Below are positions 10,872 through 19,652 of a stretch of DNA of 64,000 nt, in pieces. Each line of letters starts with the position of its first letter. The stretch's first letter is position 1. A program made the translations under genes and the position numbers. The notes below the pieces were generated by a model. That model was not told where the DNA came from. It saw nothing but the letters and a program-made list of their open reading frames with translations, and ran no database searches. Source of the DNA: Streptomyces sp. DHE7-1 (GTDB taxonomy: Bacteria; Actinomycetota; Actinomycetes; Streptomycetales; Streptomycetaceae). Where the stretch lies: contig JACJDG010000003.1 of assembly GCA_016432725.1 (NCBI GenBank), positions 2,728,001-2,792,000 of the forward strand, given 5' to 3'.

Positions 10872-11348
10872 ATGACGACCTACACCGCACGGCCCCTGCC
10901 GCCCGCGGCCCTCGCGGAGCTGCGCGTCTCGGACGACGCGGCCCGCCCCATGGCCCCCTTCGAGGACACCGAGGGCGGCGCACCGCTGCGCTGCTGCCTG
11001 CGCCGCAGCGCGCCGGGCGAGCGCGTCGCCCTGGTGTCGTACGCGCCGCTGCGCCGCTGGGCGGCCGCGACGGGCGCCGATCCAGGGGCCTACGACGAGC
11101 AGGGCCCCGTCTTCATCCACGCCGGCGACTGCGCCGGACCGGACGGCGACGCGCTCCCGTTCACGGGCGCCCGCCGCACGCTGCGCCGCTACTCCGCGGA
11201 CGGCCGCATCCTCGGCGGCCGCCTGGTCGAGGAGGCGGACGCCTACGAGGCGGCGTTCACGGAGGCCTTCGCCGACCCGGAGGTGGCGCTGGTGCACGTG
11301 CGGGCGGTGGAGTACGGGTGCTTCCTGTACGAGGTGAGACGCCCGTAG
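10872..11348 (+). CDS. DUF1203-family protein
   Basis: 158 residues from ATG 10872. Family-typical features are PLRCCLRRSAPGERVALVSYAPL, then GPVFIHAGDCAG and the C-terminal EVALVHVRAVEYGCFLYEV. This matches my recollection of DUF1203, a small family of unknown function in actinobacteria and proteobacteria. His in FIHAG and several Cys/Arg residues are candidate functional positions. Its last 106 bp overlap the end of the convergent EamA transporter gene, so the two transcripts would be antisense to each other at their 3' ends. Confidence 0.82.
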   Translation: MTTYTARPLPPAALAELRVSDDAARPMAPFEDTEGGAPLRCCLRRSAPGERVALVSYAPLRRWAAATGADPGAYDEQGPVFIHAGDCAGPDGDALPFTGARRTLRRYSADGRILGGRLVEEADAYEAAFTEAFADPEVALVHVRAVEYGCFLYEVRRP

Positions 11349-12202
11349 ACGGCTCCGCTTCCGAGTTGCCCGGCCGCCGTCGCCGCGAACGCCAGGGCCG
11401 TGCCGAGCACCTGCACCGGGGTGAGCGCCTGCCCCAGGGCCGCCCAGCCGGTCACGGCGGCGGTCAGCGGGGAGAGCGGGCCGAGGAAACCGGCGCGGGT
11501 GGCGCCGAGCCGGCCGATGCCGCGGAACCAGAGCCAGTAGGCGACGGCCGTGTTCGCCAGCGCGAGGTAGAGGTAGCCGCCGACCGCGCGGCCGTCGAGC
11601 GCGGGCGGGGCCCCCTCGGCCAGCAGGGCGACCGGCGCGATGAACAGGCCGCCGGCGGTGAGCTGCCAGCCGGTGAGGGCGAGCGGGCCCACGCCGTCCG
11701 GCCGGCCCCAGCGCCGGGTCAGTACGGTCCCGGTGGCCATCGAGGCGGTGGCGGCGACGGCCGCGAGCACCCCGACGGCGTCGAGGGCACCGGCCCCCCT
11801 GAGCACGACGAGGCTGACGCCGAGCGCGGCCACGGCACCGGTGACCAGGGTGCGGACGGCCGGCCGCTCCCGCAGCAGCAGCGCCGAGAGACCGACCACG
11901 AACAGCGGCCCGACCGAGCCGACCACGGCGGCCATCCCGCCGGGCAGCCGGTACGCCGACACGAACAGCAGCGGGAAGAAGGCGCCGATGTTCAGCGCGC
12001 CGAGCACCGCCGCCTTCGCCCACCAGATGCCGTGCGGCAGCACCCGGGTGAGGGCGAGCAGCAGCAGCCCGGCGGGCAGGGCGCGGACCAGAGCCGTGAA
12101 CAGGGGCCGGTCCGGCGGCAGGAACTCGGTGGTGACGGCGTAGGTGGTGCCCCAGGAGACGGGGGCGAGGGCGGTGAGCAGGACGGTCGTGGGTCGCTTC
12201 AT
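11243..12202 (-). CDS. EamA (drug/metabolite transporter) family exporter
   Basis: About 319 residues with ten predicted TM helices in two EamA repeats. The first runs LLTALAPVSWGTTYAVTTEFLPP to ALLLRER, and the second LTGWQLTAGGLFIAPVALL to VLGTALAFAATAAGQLG. Start ATG 12202 is chosen; an upstream ATG at 12229 would add nine residues into the operator region. Such proteins export metabolites, amino acids or nucleobases, and the substrate is not predictable. The final about 35 residues extend unusually far into the convergent DUF1203 gene. Alternative frames gave no better end. It is divergent from a MarR gene across a strong palindrome, which suggests ligand-induced export. Confidence 0.88.
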   Translation of the reverse strand: MKRPTTVLLTALAPVSWGTTYAVTTEFLPPDRPLFTALVRALPAGLLLLALTRVLPHGIWWAKAAVLGALNIGAFFPLLFVSAYRLPGGMAAVVGSVGPLFVVGLSALLLRERPAVRTLVTGAVAALGVSLVVLRGAGALDAVGVLAAVAATASMATGTVLTRRWGRPDGVGPLALTGWQLTAGGLFIAPVALLAEGAPPALDGRAVGGYLYLALANTAVAYWLWFRGIGRLGATRAGFLGPLSPLTAAVTGWAALGQALTPVQVLGTALAFAATAAGQLGSGAVYGRLTSYRKHPYSTARTCTSATSGSAKASVNAAS

Positions 12203-12231
12203 CACGGGCCCTTTCACGGAATTCGGCAAGT

Positions 12232-12261
12232 GGTAAGTAGCTTAGCGCCAAGCTACTTACC
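12232..12261. promoter_or_regulatory. MarR-type operator between EamA and marR genes
   Basis: GGTAAGTAGCTT (12232-12243) and AAGCTACTTACC (12250-12261) are perfect 12-bp arms separated by 6 bp. An outer AAGTGG (12228-12233) / CCACTT (12268-12273) pair is also present. Position in the 109-bp divergent promoter region and AT-richness against the background support an operator for the adjacent MarR protein. Confidence 0.75.
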
Positions 12262-12311
12262 GTCAAGCCACTTTCTTGCCGACGAGTGTCCCGAGTGGCG
12301 ATACTCAGCAC

Positions 12312-12818
12312 ATGAACGCAGGCCGGCAGCAGCCCCACGACCCCGTAGACGCGATCATCGGCCAGTGGGCGGCCGTCCGCCCCGACCTCGACACCCGGGC
12401 GATGGAGGTCTTCGGGCGCATCCACCGCCTCTCCCGCGCCATGGGCGACCTCATGGAGAAGGCCTACGAGCCCTACGGCGTCTCCCGCGGCGAGTTCGAC
12501 GTGCTGGCCACCCTGCGCCGCTCCGGCGAGCCCTACACCCTGTCCCCGCGCCAGCTCTCGGCGACCCTGATGCTCACCACCGGCGGCATGACCGGCCGCC
12601 TGGACAAGCTGGAGCGGGCCGGCCTGCTGCGCCGCTCCCCCGACCCGCACGACCGCCGTGGGCTCCAGGTGACCCTGACCGAGAAGGGGCTGGACGTCAT
12701 CGACCGGGCGGTCGGCGCGGGCCTCGCCGTCCAGACGGAGGCCCTGTCCCACCTGGACGACGAACAGGCCGGCCAACTGGCCGGCCTGCTGCGGGAACTG
12801 CTCTCCGGGACGCGCTAG
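12312..12818 (+). CDS. MarR-family transcriptional regulator
   Basis: 168 residues. The winged helix-turn-helix is clear: GVSRGEFDVLATLRRSG, then TLSPRQLSATLMLTTGGMTGRLDKLERAGLLRRSPDPHDRRGLQVTLTEKG. The DPHDRRG wing loop is typical of the family. ATG 12312. It is divergent from the EamA exporter with a 30-bp palindrome in between, so I infer that it represses the exporter and itself until a small ligand binds. Its stop codon shares CTAG with the stop of the convergent monooxygenase gene. Confidence 0.93.
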   Translation: MNAGRQQPHDPVDAIIGQWAAVRPDLDTRAMEVFGRIHRLSRAMGDLMEKAYEPYGVSRGEFDVLATLRRSGEPYTLSPRQLSATLMLTTGGMTGRLDKLERAGLLRRSPDPHDRRGLQVTLTEKGLDVIDRAVGAGLAVQTEALSHLDDEQAGQLAGLLRELLSGTR

Positions 12819-14314
12819 GCGGCCGGCCGGCCCCCGAGGCACGCGGCCACCGCCGCCCCGGTCTCCGCCGGACCGGCCGACTCGGCCGCCCAGGCCACGT
12901 ACCCGTCGGGGCGCACCAGCACGGCCGTACGGCGGTCGCCCGCCCAGCACGCCACGGCCAGCCGGTCGCCGTGCCCGCCCTCGTGGGGCTCCGGGGTGAT
13001 CAGCACGAACCGGCCCCCGCGCAGCACCTGGTGGAGGCGGCCGCCGCCGGCCAGGGCGACGTCCGGGACCCGGGTGCCGGTGAGGCGGTGGGCGCCGCGG
13101 GGCGCGGGATAGCGGTAGCCGATGCCGGTGACCTGTCCAGCTACCTTGCGGCGGGCGGGACCGACCGCGTCGAGGAACGCGGTGAGCGCGGCCCGGGCCG
13201 CCAGCGTCCAGGGGCGCTTGGCCATGGCGAGGCGCACGATCCCGCCGCTGCTGCGCAGCACCGCCCGGCCGACCGGGTGCCGTTCGGCCTGGTAGCTGTC
13301 GAGCAGTCCGGGGTCCGCGTGCCCGGTGACGACCGCGGCGAGCTTCCAGCTCAGGTTGGCCGCGTCCTGGAGCCCGGTGTTCATGCCCTGACCGCCGGCG
13401 GGGGTGTGGACGTGCGCGGCGTCGCCGGCGAGGAAGACCCGGCCGGACCGGTAGGCGGGCGCCTGGCGCTCGTCGCTGTGGAAGCGGGACAGCCAGCGGG
13501 CGTCGTGCATCCCGTAGTCCCGGCCGAGGGCGAGCCGGGTGATCTCCTTGACCTCGGCGAGGTCAAGGGGCTCGCTGTCGGGCACGTCGCGGCCGCGGTG
13601 CCAGCCGATCACGCGGTAGTAGCCGTCGCCGAAGGGCGCGAGGAAGGCGAAGGCGTCGCCCACGGCGTTGACGGTGAGCAGGGTCGGGGGCTTCTCGGCG
13701 AGCCGGACGTCGGCGAGGACGACGGAACGGATCACCGACCTGCCGGGGAACGGCAGCCCGATCGCATCCCGCACGGCACTGCGCATGCCGTCGGCGCCGA
13801 CGGCGTAGGCGGCCCGCAGGGTCTCCGCGCGCCCGCCGGGACCCCTGACCTCGGCCGTGACTCCGTCGGCGTCCTGGGTGAGCCCGGTCAGCTCGGTCTC
13901 GTACCGGAAGCCGGCGCCGGCCTCGAGCGCCCGCCGCTCCAGAGCCTTCTCGACCTCGTACTGCGGGAGGACGAGGAGGTGGTTGAACCGGGAGGGCAGG
14001 GCGGCGAGGTCGATGGTGAGCCGGCCGAAGAGCCGGAGCCGGTCCAGGGGCTGCCCGACGGCCTCCAGGCCGTCGGCGAGGCCGCGTGAGTCGAGTTGTT
14101 CGAGGGTGCGGGCGTGCAGGACGAAGGCGCGGGAGAGGTTGCTGATCCCGCGGGGGCGCTTCTCCAGCACGGTGGCCCGGACGCCCGCGGCTGCGAGGTC
14201 ACCGGCGAGGAGGAGGCCGGTGGGGCCGGAGCCGACGACGATGACGGCGGGGTCGGCGGAGCTGGTGGGGCTGATGGGACCGACGGGGCCGGTGTTTCCA
14301 GTGGTGCCGTTCAT
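12815..14314 (-). CDS. FAD-dependent aromatic monooxygenase (PHBH/rebeccamycin-type)
   Basis: 499 residues. The Rossmann dinucleotide motif GSGPTG is at 28-33. The second FAD motif is GRVFLAGDAAHVHTPAGGQGMNTGLQDAANLSWKLA, and a DG-type motif is seen around VGADGMRSAVRDA. The C-terminal thioredoxin-like region is short (FVLITPEP ... DGYVAWAAE). Family members hydroxylate phenolic or polyketide substrates, or inactivate antibiotics such as rifampicin or tetracyclines. The substrate here is unknown. It is divergent from a TetR gene with a dense operator array, so an inducible detoxification role is plausible. It is convergent with marR, overlapping by four bases. Confidence 0.9.
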   Translation of the reverse strand: MNGTTGNTGPVGPISPTSSADPAVIVVGSGPTGLLLAGDLAAAGVRATVLEKRPRGISNLSRAFVLHARTLEQLDSRGLADGLEAVGQPLDRLRLFGRLTIDLAALPSRFNHLLVLPQYEVEKALERRALEAGAGFRYETELTGLTQDADGVTAEVRGPGGRAETLRAAYAVGADGMRSAVRDAIGLPFPGRSVIRSVVLADVRLAEKPPTLLTVNAVGDAFAFLAPFGDGYYRVIGWHRGRDVPDSEPLDLAEVKEITRLALGRDYGMHDARWLSRFHSDERQAPAYRSGRVFLAGDAAHVHTPAGGQGMNTGLQDAANLSWKLAAVVTGHADPGLLDSYQAERHPVGRAVLRSSGGIVRLAMAKRPWTLAARAALTAFLDAVGPARRKVAGQVTGIGYRYPAPRGAHRLTGTRVPDVALAGGGRLHQVLRGGRFVLITPEPHEGGHGDRLAVACWAGDRRTAVLVRPDGYVAWAAESAGPAETGAAVAACLGGRPAA

Positions 14315-14328
14315 GAGGGCCTCCTGGT

Positions 14329-14469
14329 GCCAACACTCGTTGGCCTACGCCTGCCGGCCCGCGCTCGCCGGTCAACAGTTGTTGGTCAACACTTGTTGGC
14401 AAAGCTACGACGACCCCCCAATCTTGTCAACGCTTGTTGGCAAACACGTGTGGGCCTACGCTTGTAGGC
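14329..14469. promoter_or_regulatory. five-site palindromic operator array between monooxygenase and tetR
   Basis: Five related palindromes sit within 141 bp. They are GCCAACACTCGTTGGC (14329-14344), GTCAACAGTTGTTGGT (14371-14386), TCAACACTTGTTGGC (14386-14400), TCAACGCTTGTTGGC (14427-14441) and GCCTACGCTTGTAGGC (14454-14469, ending at the tetR start codon). The consensus is YCAACnCTTGTTGGC. I infer TetR operators controlling both the monooxygenase and the regulator itself. Confidence 0.75.
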
Positions 14470-15084
14470 ATGACCGCCAGCACCAGCAGCAGCGACCACA
14501 GCGGCACCCGCCGCGGCAAGAGCACCGCTCAGACCCGTCGCTCGGACGCCACCCGCACCGCGATCCTCGCCGCGGCCCGCGAGCGCTTCGCCGCCGACGG
14601 CTACGAGCGGGCCACCATCCGCGCCATCGCCAAGGACGCGCGCATCGACCCGTCGATGGTGATGCGGTACTTCGGCAGCAAGGAGGGCCTGTTCGCGGCG
14701 GCGGTCGCGCTCGACCTGCGGCTGCCCGATCTGGGCCCCGTGCCCCGGGACGAGGCCGGCCGGACGCTGGTCACGCACTTCCTCGGCCTGTGGGAGGAGA
14801 ACGAGGAGCTGACGGCCGTGCTGAGGGTGGGTGCCACCAATCAGGCCGGGGCCGAGCGCATGCAGGGCATCTTCCGGGACCAGTTGCTGCCGGTCGCCCG
14901 GCAGGTGTGCCCCGACCCGGAGCAGGTCCCGGCGCGGGCGGCGCTGTGCGCGGCGCAGCTCCTGGGGCTGGCCCTCACCCGCTACGTGCTGCGGCTGCCG
15001 CCGGCGGTGGCGCTGACGCGCGAGGAGCTGGTGGCCTGGCTCGGGCCGACCGTGCAGCGGTACCTCACCGCGCCCAGCCCCTGA
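14470..15084 (+). CDS. TetR-family transcriptional regulator
   Basis: 204 residues from ATG 14470, which directly follows the last palindrome. The HTH is TRTAILAAARERFAADGYERATIRAIAKDARIDPSMVMRYFGSKEGLFAAA, a canonical TetR_N domain. The C-terminal ligand-binding domain resembles the TetR_C family with LTRYVLRLPPAVALTREELVAWLGP. No ribosome site is obvious because the operator abuts the start, so translation may be leaderless or weak. The likely target is the divergent monooxygenase. Confidence 0.93.
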   Translation: MTASTSSSDHSGTRRGKSTAQTRRSDATRTAILAAARERFAADGYERATIRAIAKDARIDPSMVMRYFGSKEGLFAAAVALDLRLPDLGPVPRDEAGRTLVTHFLGLWEENEELTAVLRVGATNQAGAERMQGIFRDQLLPVARQVCPDPEQVPARAALCAAQLLGLALTRYVLRLPPAVALTREELVAWLGPTVQRYLTAPSP

Positions 15085-15098
15085 GCCCGCCGGGAAAC

Positions 15099-15168
15099 GC
15101 CGAGGGCGCCGGCCTCACCCGGGTGCACGCGGTGTGCGCGTACCGGAGGTGAGGACGGCGCCCTCGGC
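15099..15168. terminator. bidirectional terminator between tetR and a convergent small gene
   Basis: GCCGAGGGCGCC (15099-15110) pairs with GGCGCCCTCGGC (15157-15168). An inner CCTCACC / GGTGAGG pair extends the structure. It lies between the converging stops at 15084 and 15185. Confidence 0.75.
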
Positions 15169-15184
15169 GGGACGGGGCGGCCGG

Positions 15185-15460
15185 TCAGGCCTTGGCCTCG
15201 CCCCTCACGTTGATGTTGGACGTCGTGGTGTCCTTCTTGGCGCGGGACTTGTCGAGCGCCATCACCAGGCCCGCGATGATCACGAACAGGGCGATCGGCG
15301 CCACCACGTAGAGGCCCAGCGTCTGGATGACGCTCAGGCCGGGGCCGGGGTCGTCACCGTCGTCGCGGGTCAGCGCGAGCGCGGGGGACGACATGAGCAG
15401 CATCATCAGCGTCGTACCGGCGGCCAGGGCGCCGGCGCGCAGGGCGTTCTTCTTGTCCAC
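15185..15460 (-). CDS. small exported/two-helix membrane protein
   Basis: 91 residues. MDKKNALRAGALAAGTTLMMLLMSSPALA looks like a signal peptide ending in an AxA-type site or a first TM helix. A short Asp-rich loop (RDDGDDPG) follows, then a second TM helix (LGLYVVAPIALFVIIAGLVMAL) and a basic cytoplasmic tail (DKSRAKKDTTTSN). I do not recognise a named family, although small proteins of this design are common in Streptomyces. It stands alone upstream of malQ on the same strand, ending at a shared terminator. Confidence 0.75.
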   Translation of the reverse strand: MDKKNALRAGALAAGTTLMMLLMSSPALALTRDDGDDPGPGLSVIQTLGLYVVAPIALFVIIAGLVMALDKSRAKKDTTTSNINVRGEAKA

Positions 15461-15518
15461 ACTCTCAAGTTAGCGAACCACCCGAACGGCCGCGCGCCCG
15501 GGGTCCCCTACGCGGCCC

Positions 15519-17596
15519 TCACCGCCCCGTCTCCGCCCTGAGCACGTCCAGCAGCGCCCGGAGCCGGGGCGAGGCCGTCAGTTCCTCCAGCGTCACCGGG
15601 CGGCCCTGCGAATCGGCGACGGGCAGCCGCCAGTTCGGGTACTCGTCCCAGGTCCCGGGCAGGTTCTGTGGGCGGCGGTCGCCGACGCCGTCCGGGAGCC
15701 AGACCCCGACCAGCCGGGCCGGGGTGCGCAGCAGGAAGCGGTGGACGCCCAGGATCTCCGCCTCCTCGTCGCTGCCGGGCGGCCCGGCCACCGGGCTGTC
15801 GAGCAGGCCGAGGCTGCCCAGCAGGGCGAGCCACTCCGCCGTGTCCGCGGCCGCCTCGGCGCTCTCCTCGGCGGCGGAGCGGGTGAGCAGGCCCAGGCGG
15901 TCACGCAGACCGACGTGGTCGCCGGTGAGCCGGGCGGCGGTGGGCGGCAGGTCGTGGGTGGTGGCGGTGGCCAGGCAGTCGGCGCGCCAGTGTTCCGGGG
16001 GCAGCGGGCGGCCGTCGCCCTCCCAGTCCCGTTCGAACCAGAGCACGGAGGTGCCGAGCACCCCGCGCCGCTGCAGCCTTTCGCGCACCCCGGGCTCCAC
16101 GGTCCCGAGGTCCTCGCCGATCACGACCGCCCCGGCCCGGAAGGCCTCCAGGGCGAGCAGGGCGAGCATGGCCTCGGCGTCGTGGCGGACGTAGGTGCCC
16201 TCGGTGGGCGGGCTGCCCGCGGGCACCCACCAGAGCCGGAACAGGCCCATCACGTGGTCGATGCGCAGGGCGCCGGTGTAGCGGAACAGGGCGCGCAGCA
16301 GGTGACGGTAGGGGGCGTGGCCGGAGGCGGCCAGCCGGTCGGGCCGCCAGGGCGGCAGCCCCCAGTCCTGGCCGTGGGCGTTGAAGGCGTCGGGCGGGGC
16401 GCCGACCGACATCCCGGCGGCGAAGTGGTCCTGCTGCGCCCAGGCGTCCGCGCCCTGGGGGTGCACGCCGACGGCGAGGTCGTGCACGATCCCGACGGGC
16501 ATGCCGGCCTCCCGCGCGGCGCGCTGGGCGGCGCGGAGCTGGCCGTCGGTGAGCCAGGCGAGCCGGGAGTGGAAGGCGACGCGGTCGGCGAGCGCGGCGC
16601 GGGCTCGGGCGGTCTCGGCGGAGCGCGGGTCGCGCAGGCCCGCGGGCCACTGGTGCCAGTCGGGGCCGTGCGCCTCGGCGAGCGCGTACCAGGTGGCGTG
16701 GTCCTCCAGGGCCTGCCCCTCCTCGGCGCGGAAGGCGTCGTAGGCGGCCTGCCGGCCCGGTCCGAGGGGGACGGCGAGGACCAGCTCCAGTGCCTGCCGC
16801 TTCAGCTCCCAGACCGCGTCCCGGTCGATGAGGGCGCCCTTGTCGAGGACGTCGGCGCGCAGCCGTGCCGCGCGTTCCAGCAGGCCGCGGAGGCGGTCCT
16901 GGTCCTCGGCGTGGGCGAACTCGTCGATCAGCTCGACGCGCAGGTGGACCGGGTCGGGGAAGCGGCGGGAGGAGGGCCGGTAGGGCGAGGGGTCGGTCGG
17001 GGCGCCGGGCACGGCCGCGTGCAACGGGTTGACCTGCACGAACCCGACGCCGGCGGTACGTCCGGCCCAGCCGGCCAGCTCGGCGAGGTCACCGAGGTCG
17101 CCCATGCCCCAGGAGCGCTGGGAGAGCAGCGAGTAGAGCTGGACGAGCAGGCCGTAGGAGCGGGCGGCCGGGGTGGGCAGCCGGTCCGGGGCGACGACGA
17201 GATGGGCGTGCCCGGTGCGGCCGTCGGGCGCCGCGGCGGTGACCCGGTGCGCTCCGAGCGGCAGCCCTTCGGCCGTGTCCCACGTCTCGCCCTGCTCGGT
17301 CTCGACGGTGAGGCGGGTGCCGGGGGCAGCGCGGTGAGGGCGGCTGGGCCGTCCGGGTCGCCGGCCCAGTGCACGACCGTCGGCGGGAGCAGGCGTTCGC
17401 GCAGCTCGCGCTCCCGTTCGGCGAGCGCGGCGCGGACCGCGTCGGGGGTGCCCGCGTCCACGCCGAGGGCGGCCAGGGCGGCCACCACGGCGGAGGCGGG
17501 GACGTGGACCGTGCGGTCCGGTGCGGGGCGGTAGGAGGTGTCCACCCCGTGCAGTGCGGCGAGCCGGGCCAGATCCTCGTCGGCGGCCGCGGCCAT
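15519..17596 (-). CDS. malQ: 4-alpha-glucanotransferase (amylomaltase, GH77); one apparent frameshift
   Basis: Transfers alpha-1,4-glucan segments between maltodextrins in glycogen and maltose metabolism. The N-terminal beta-sandwich region begins MAAAADEDLARLAALHGV at 17596, then YRPAPDRTVHVPASAVVAALAALGVD. The catalytic barrel carries SWGMGDLGDLAELAGWAG, LRIDHVMGLFRLWWVP with the nucleophile Asp, VIGEDLGTV with the acid/base Glu, and TTHDLPPTA. The frame breaks near 17322-17326. Restoring one C in CTGCCCCCGGCACC (reverse strand) joins ALTALPP to GTRLTVETEQGETWDTAEG, giving about 692 residues, the normal length. It begins directly after the stop of the small repeat protein at 17597, so the two are probably translated from one mRNA. 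Confidence 0.94.
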
Positions 17597-17842
17597 CTAC
17601 AGTCCCGCGCCGAAGAAGTCGGGGACCGGGTCGGACTCGCTGGTCAGCGGGGCGGCCTCGGCGAGCGGCGGCTCGCTGGTCAGGGGCTCGGCGTCGGGCA
17701 GGGGCGGCTCACTGGTCAGCGGCGCCTCCACGCAGGCGCTCTCCGCGCTGAAGACGCACAGCCGCGCGTCGTCGGTCTCGGCGGACGGCTCCGCCAAGGG
17801 TTTCCACTGGGCCGGGATGGTGGGATGAGCAGGTGCGGCCAC
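17597..17842 (-). CDS. small protein with PLTSEPPL repeats, upstream of malQ
   Basis: 81 residues from GTG 17842, behind a strong GAAGGAGG site. The N-terminal half (AAPAHPTIPAQWKPLAEPSAETDDARLCVF) is compact. The C-terminal half is a low-complexity acidic repeat: EAPLTSEPPL, EPLTSEPPL, AAPLTSES, ending VPDFFGAGL. It contains two Cys. I do not recognise a function. The stop lies immediately before the malQ start, so translational coupling is likely. It could be a peptide or regulatory accessory of malQ, or an unrelated disordered protein. Confidence 0.7.
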   Translation of the reverse strand: MAAPAHPTIPAQWKPLAEPSAETDDARLCVFSAESACVEAPLTSEPPLPDAEPLTSEPPLAEAAPLTSESDPVPDFFGAGL

Positions 17843-17990
17843 GGGGCCTCCTTCTCTCTGGATCGCTTGCCGCGGCTAGCGGTGGTCAGGGCAGGCCTAC
17901 CCCGCGACGCCGAAGCCACTCACCACACCGCCCGGGTACGCGTGTGCGCACCCCGTGAACCGATGCGGGGGTGTGATCGATAGAGGGGGT

Positions 17991-18608
17991 GTGAGACTGT
18001 TCCGCCCCGTGGGGGGCCAGCGGGAGAAGGACGGCGACGGGGACGCGGCGCTGCTGCGGGCCGTCGCGGCGGGCGATCCGGCGGCCATGGCCGACCTGTA
18101 CGACCGGCACGCCGGCTGGCTGCACGCGCGGCTGGCCCGGCGCTGCGCCGATCCGGAGGTCGTCCGGGAGGTGCTGCAGGACACGTTCGTCACCGTGTGG
18201 CGTTCGGCGGCCGGGCACCGCGGGGAGGAGACCGGCGGCTGGCTGTGGACGATCGCGGCACGGCGGCTGGTGGACGCGCGGCGGGCGCAGGAGCGGGCGG
18301 CGCGGGTGTCGGGCGCGCCGCTGGAGTCGGCGGACGGCGCCCCTGAGCGGGTCGCCGCGCCCTCCGCCGAGGACAGGGTGCTGGCGGGTCTCGAGTACGG
18401 GGACGTCGGTGCCGCGCTGGACCGGATCTCCCCCGAGCTGCGCGAGGTGCTGCGCGCGACCGTCGTCGACGGACTGAGCACCCGGGAGGCGGCCCGGCTG
18501 CTCGGCATACCCGAGGGCACCGTCAAGTCCCGCGCCCGGCGCGCCCGTACGGAGCTGCGGTCGGCGCTGGCGCATCTGAACCCGTCCCCGCTGGGAGGTA
18601 CGGCATGA
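17991..18608 (+). CDS. ECF-family RNA polymerase sigma factor
   Basis: About 205 residues from GTG 17991. Sigma region 2 is AMADLYDRHAGWLHARLARRCADPEVVREVLQDTFVTVWRSAAGHRG with GWLWTIAARRLVDARR. Region 4 is LDRISPELREVLRATVVDGLSTREAARLLGIPEGTVKSRARRARTELR. It overlaps the start of the zinc-finger membrane protein by four bases (ATGA), the usual sigma/anti-sigma coupling. It heads an operon that continues into an ABC-type transporter, which suggests it regulates its own export machinery and other targets. Confidence 0.92.
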   Translation: MRLFRPVGGQREKDGDGDAALLRAVAAGDPAAMADLYDRHAGWLHARLARRCADPEVVREVLQDTFVTVWRSAAGHRGEETGGWLWTIAARRLVDARRAQERAARVSGAPLESADGAPERVAAPSAEDRVLAGLEYGDVGAALDRISPELREVLRATVVDGLSTREAARLLGIPEGTVKSRARRARTELRSALAHLNPSPLGGTA

Positions 18609-19480
18609 CCCACGGCAACGCGCACGTCTGGCACGCCGACGCCGGCCTCGTCGCCCGTTACGCCGACGGCTCCCTCGCGGAGCCGGACGCGTGGTCCCTG
18701 GAGAGGCACCTGGAGAGCTGCCCGGGATGCGCGGCGCTGGTGTCGCGGGCGGTGCGCGGCACGGCGGCGGGCACGGTGCTGGACGAGGTACGGAGGGTGG
18801 TGCTGGGGGCGGCGCCCGCGGGGCGGCGCGCTCCGCGGCGCGACCGGCCGCCGCGCTGTCGCGGCTCGTCCGGCTGCTCTGGGCCGCCGGGCCCGCCGTG
18901 CGGGGCGCGTGGCTGCCGGCCGTGCTGCTCGTCGCGGTGGGAGCGGTGGCCCTGGAGTACGGGGGCGTCGTGCCCGGGGCGCGGGCGCTGCTGCTGGCGA
19001 TCGCGCCCGTGGTGCCGGTGGCCGGGGTCGCGCTGTCCTACGGGCCGCACGCCGACCCGCTGTACGAGGTGGCGGCGGCCAGCCCGGCGGGCGGGCTGCG
19101 GCTGGCGCTGACCCGGACGGCCGCCGTGCTCGGGGTGAGTCTGCCGCTGCTGACCCTGACCGGACTGCTGCTGCCCGCCTCCGGCGCCCCGGCCGCCGCG
19201 GCCTGGCTGCTGCCGGGGCTGGCGCTGACCCTGGGCACGCTGGCCCTGGCCTCCTTCACCGGCTGCCGTGCGGCGGCCGGCGTCACGGCCGGGGCTGGCT
19301 GTGCGCCGTCGGCGTGCCCGTGGCCGGTGCACCGGGCGCCGCCACCCCGCCTCTGGCCGAGCAGCTCTCCCGCTGCTTCGACGGCGCGGGGCGCAGGGCG
19401 CGTGGGCGGCGGCGGCCGTCCTGAGCGGCGCCCTCCTCGCGGCCCGCCGTCCGGCCTACGACCGCCTGCTCCGCCGGTGA
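18605..19480 (+). CDS. zf-HC2-type membrane protein, putative anti-sigma factor (three apparent frameshifts)
   Basis: ATG 18605 overlaps the sigma stop. The N-terminus has the zinc-anti-sigma signature: SLERHLESCPGCAALVSRAV (H-x3-C-x2-C). After restoring single Gs near 18820-18823, 19291-19294 and 19388-19391, the protein continues as a six-helix-like membrane domain. Segments are LVRLLWAAGPAVRGAWLPAVLLVAVGAVALEYGG, ARALLLAIAPVVPVAGVAL, LGVSLPLLTLTGLL and AAAAWLLPGLALTLGTLALASFTG. It ends AWAAAAVLSGALLAARRPAYDRLLRR at 19480. About 292 residues. It presumably sequesters the upstream sigma factor at the membrane. Three breaks in one gene are more than elsewhere, but all have the same sign. Confidence 0.82.
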
Positions 19481-19652
19481 TCCCGGGCCCCGCCGTACCG
19501 CCCGCCCCCTGACGGCACCCCGCACGACCACTCGAACCGACCCGGCGGACACCGCCCGGACCGGGGCCCCGCGGCCCGGGCCCCGGGCTGTCCGCCCCCG
19601 GGCCCCGGCCGTCCCGGCCGCCCCGCCCGGGCACACCACCTCTGGAGACCCC

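Noticed and set aside
8091..12950. A 1,619-codon open frame on the minus strand opposite pepN and neighbours
   Set aside because: Composition follows the third-position GC of the true genes on the other strand, with runs of Arg/Gly/Val and no domain. It is a high-GC artefact.
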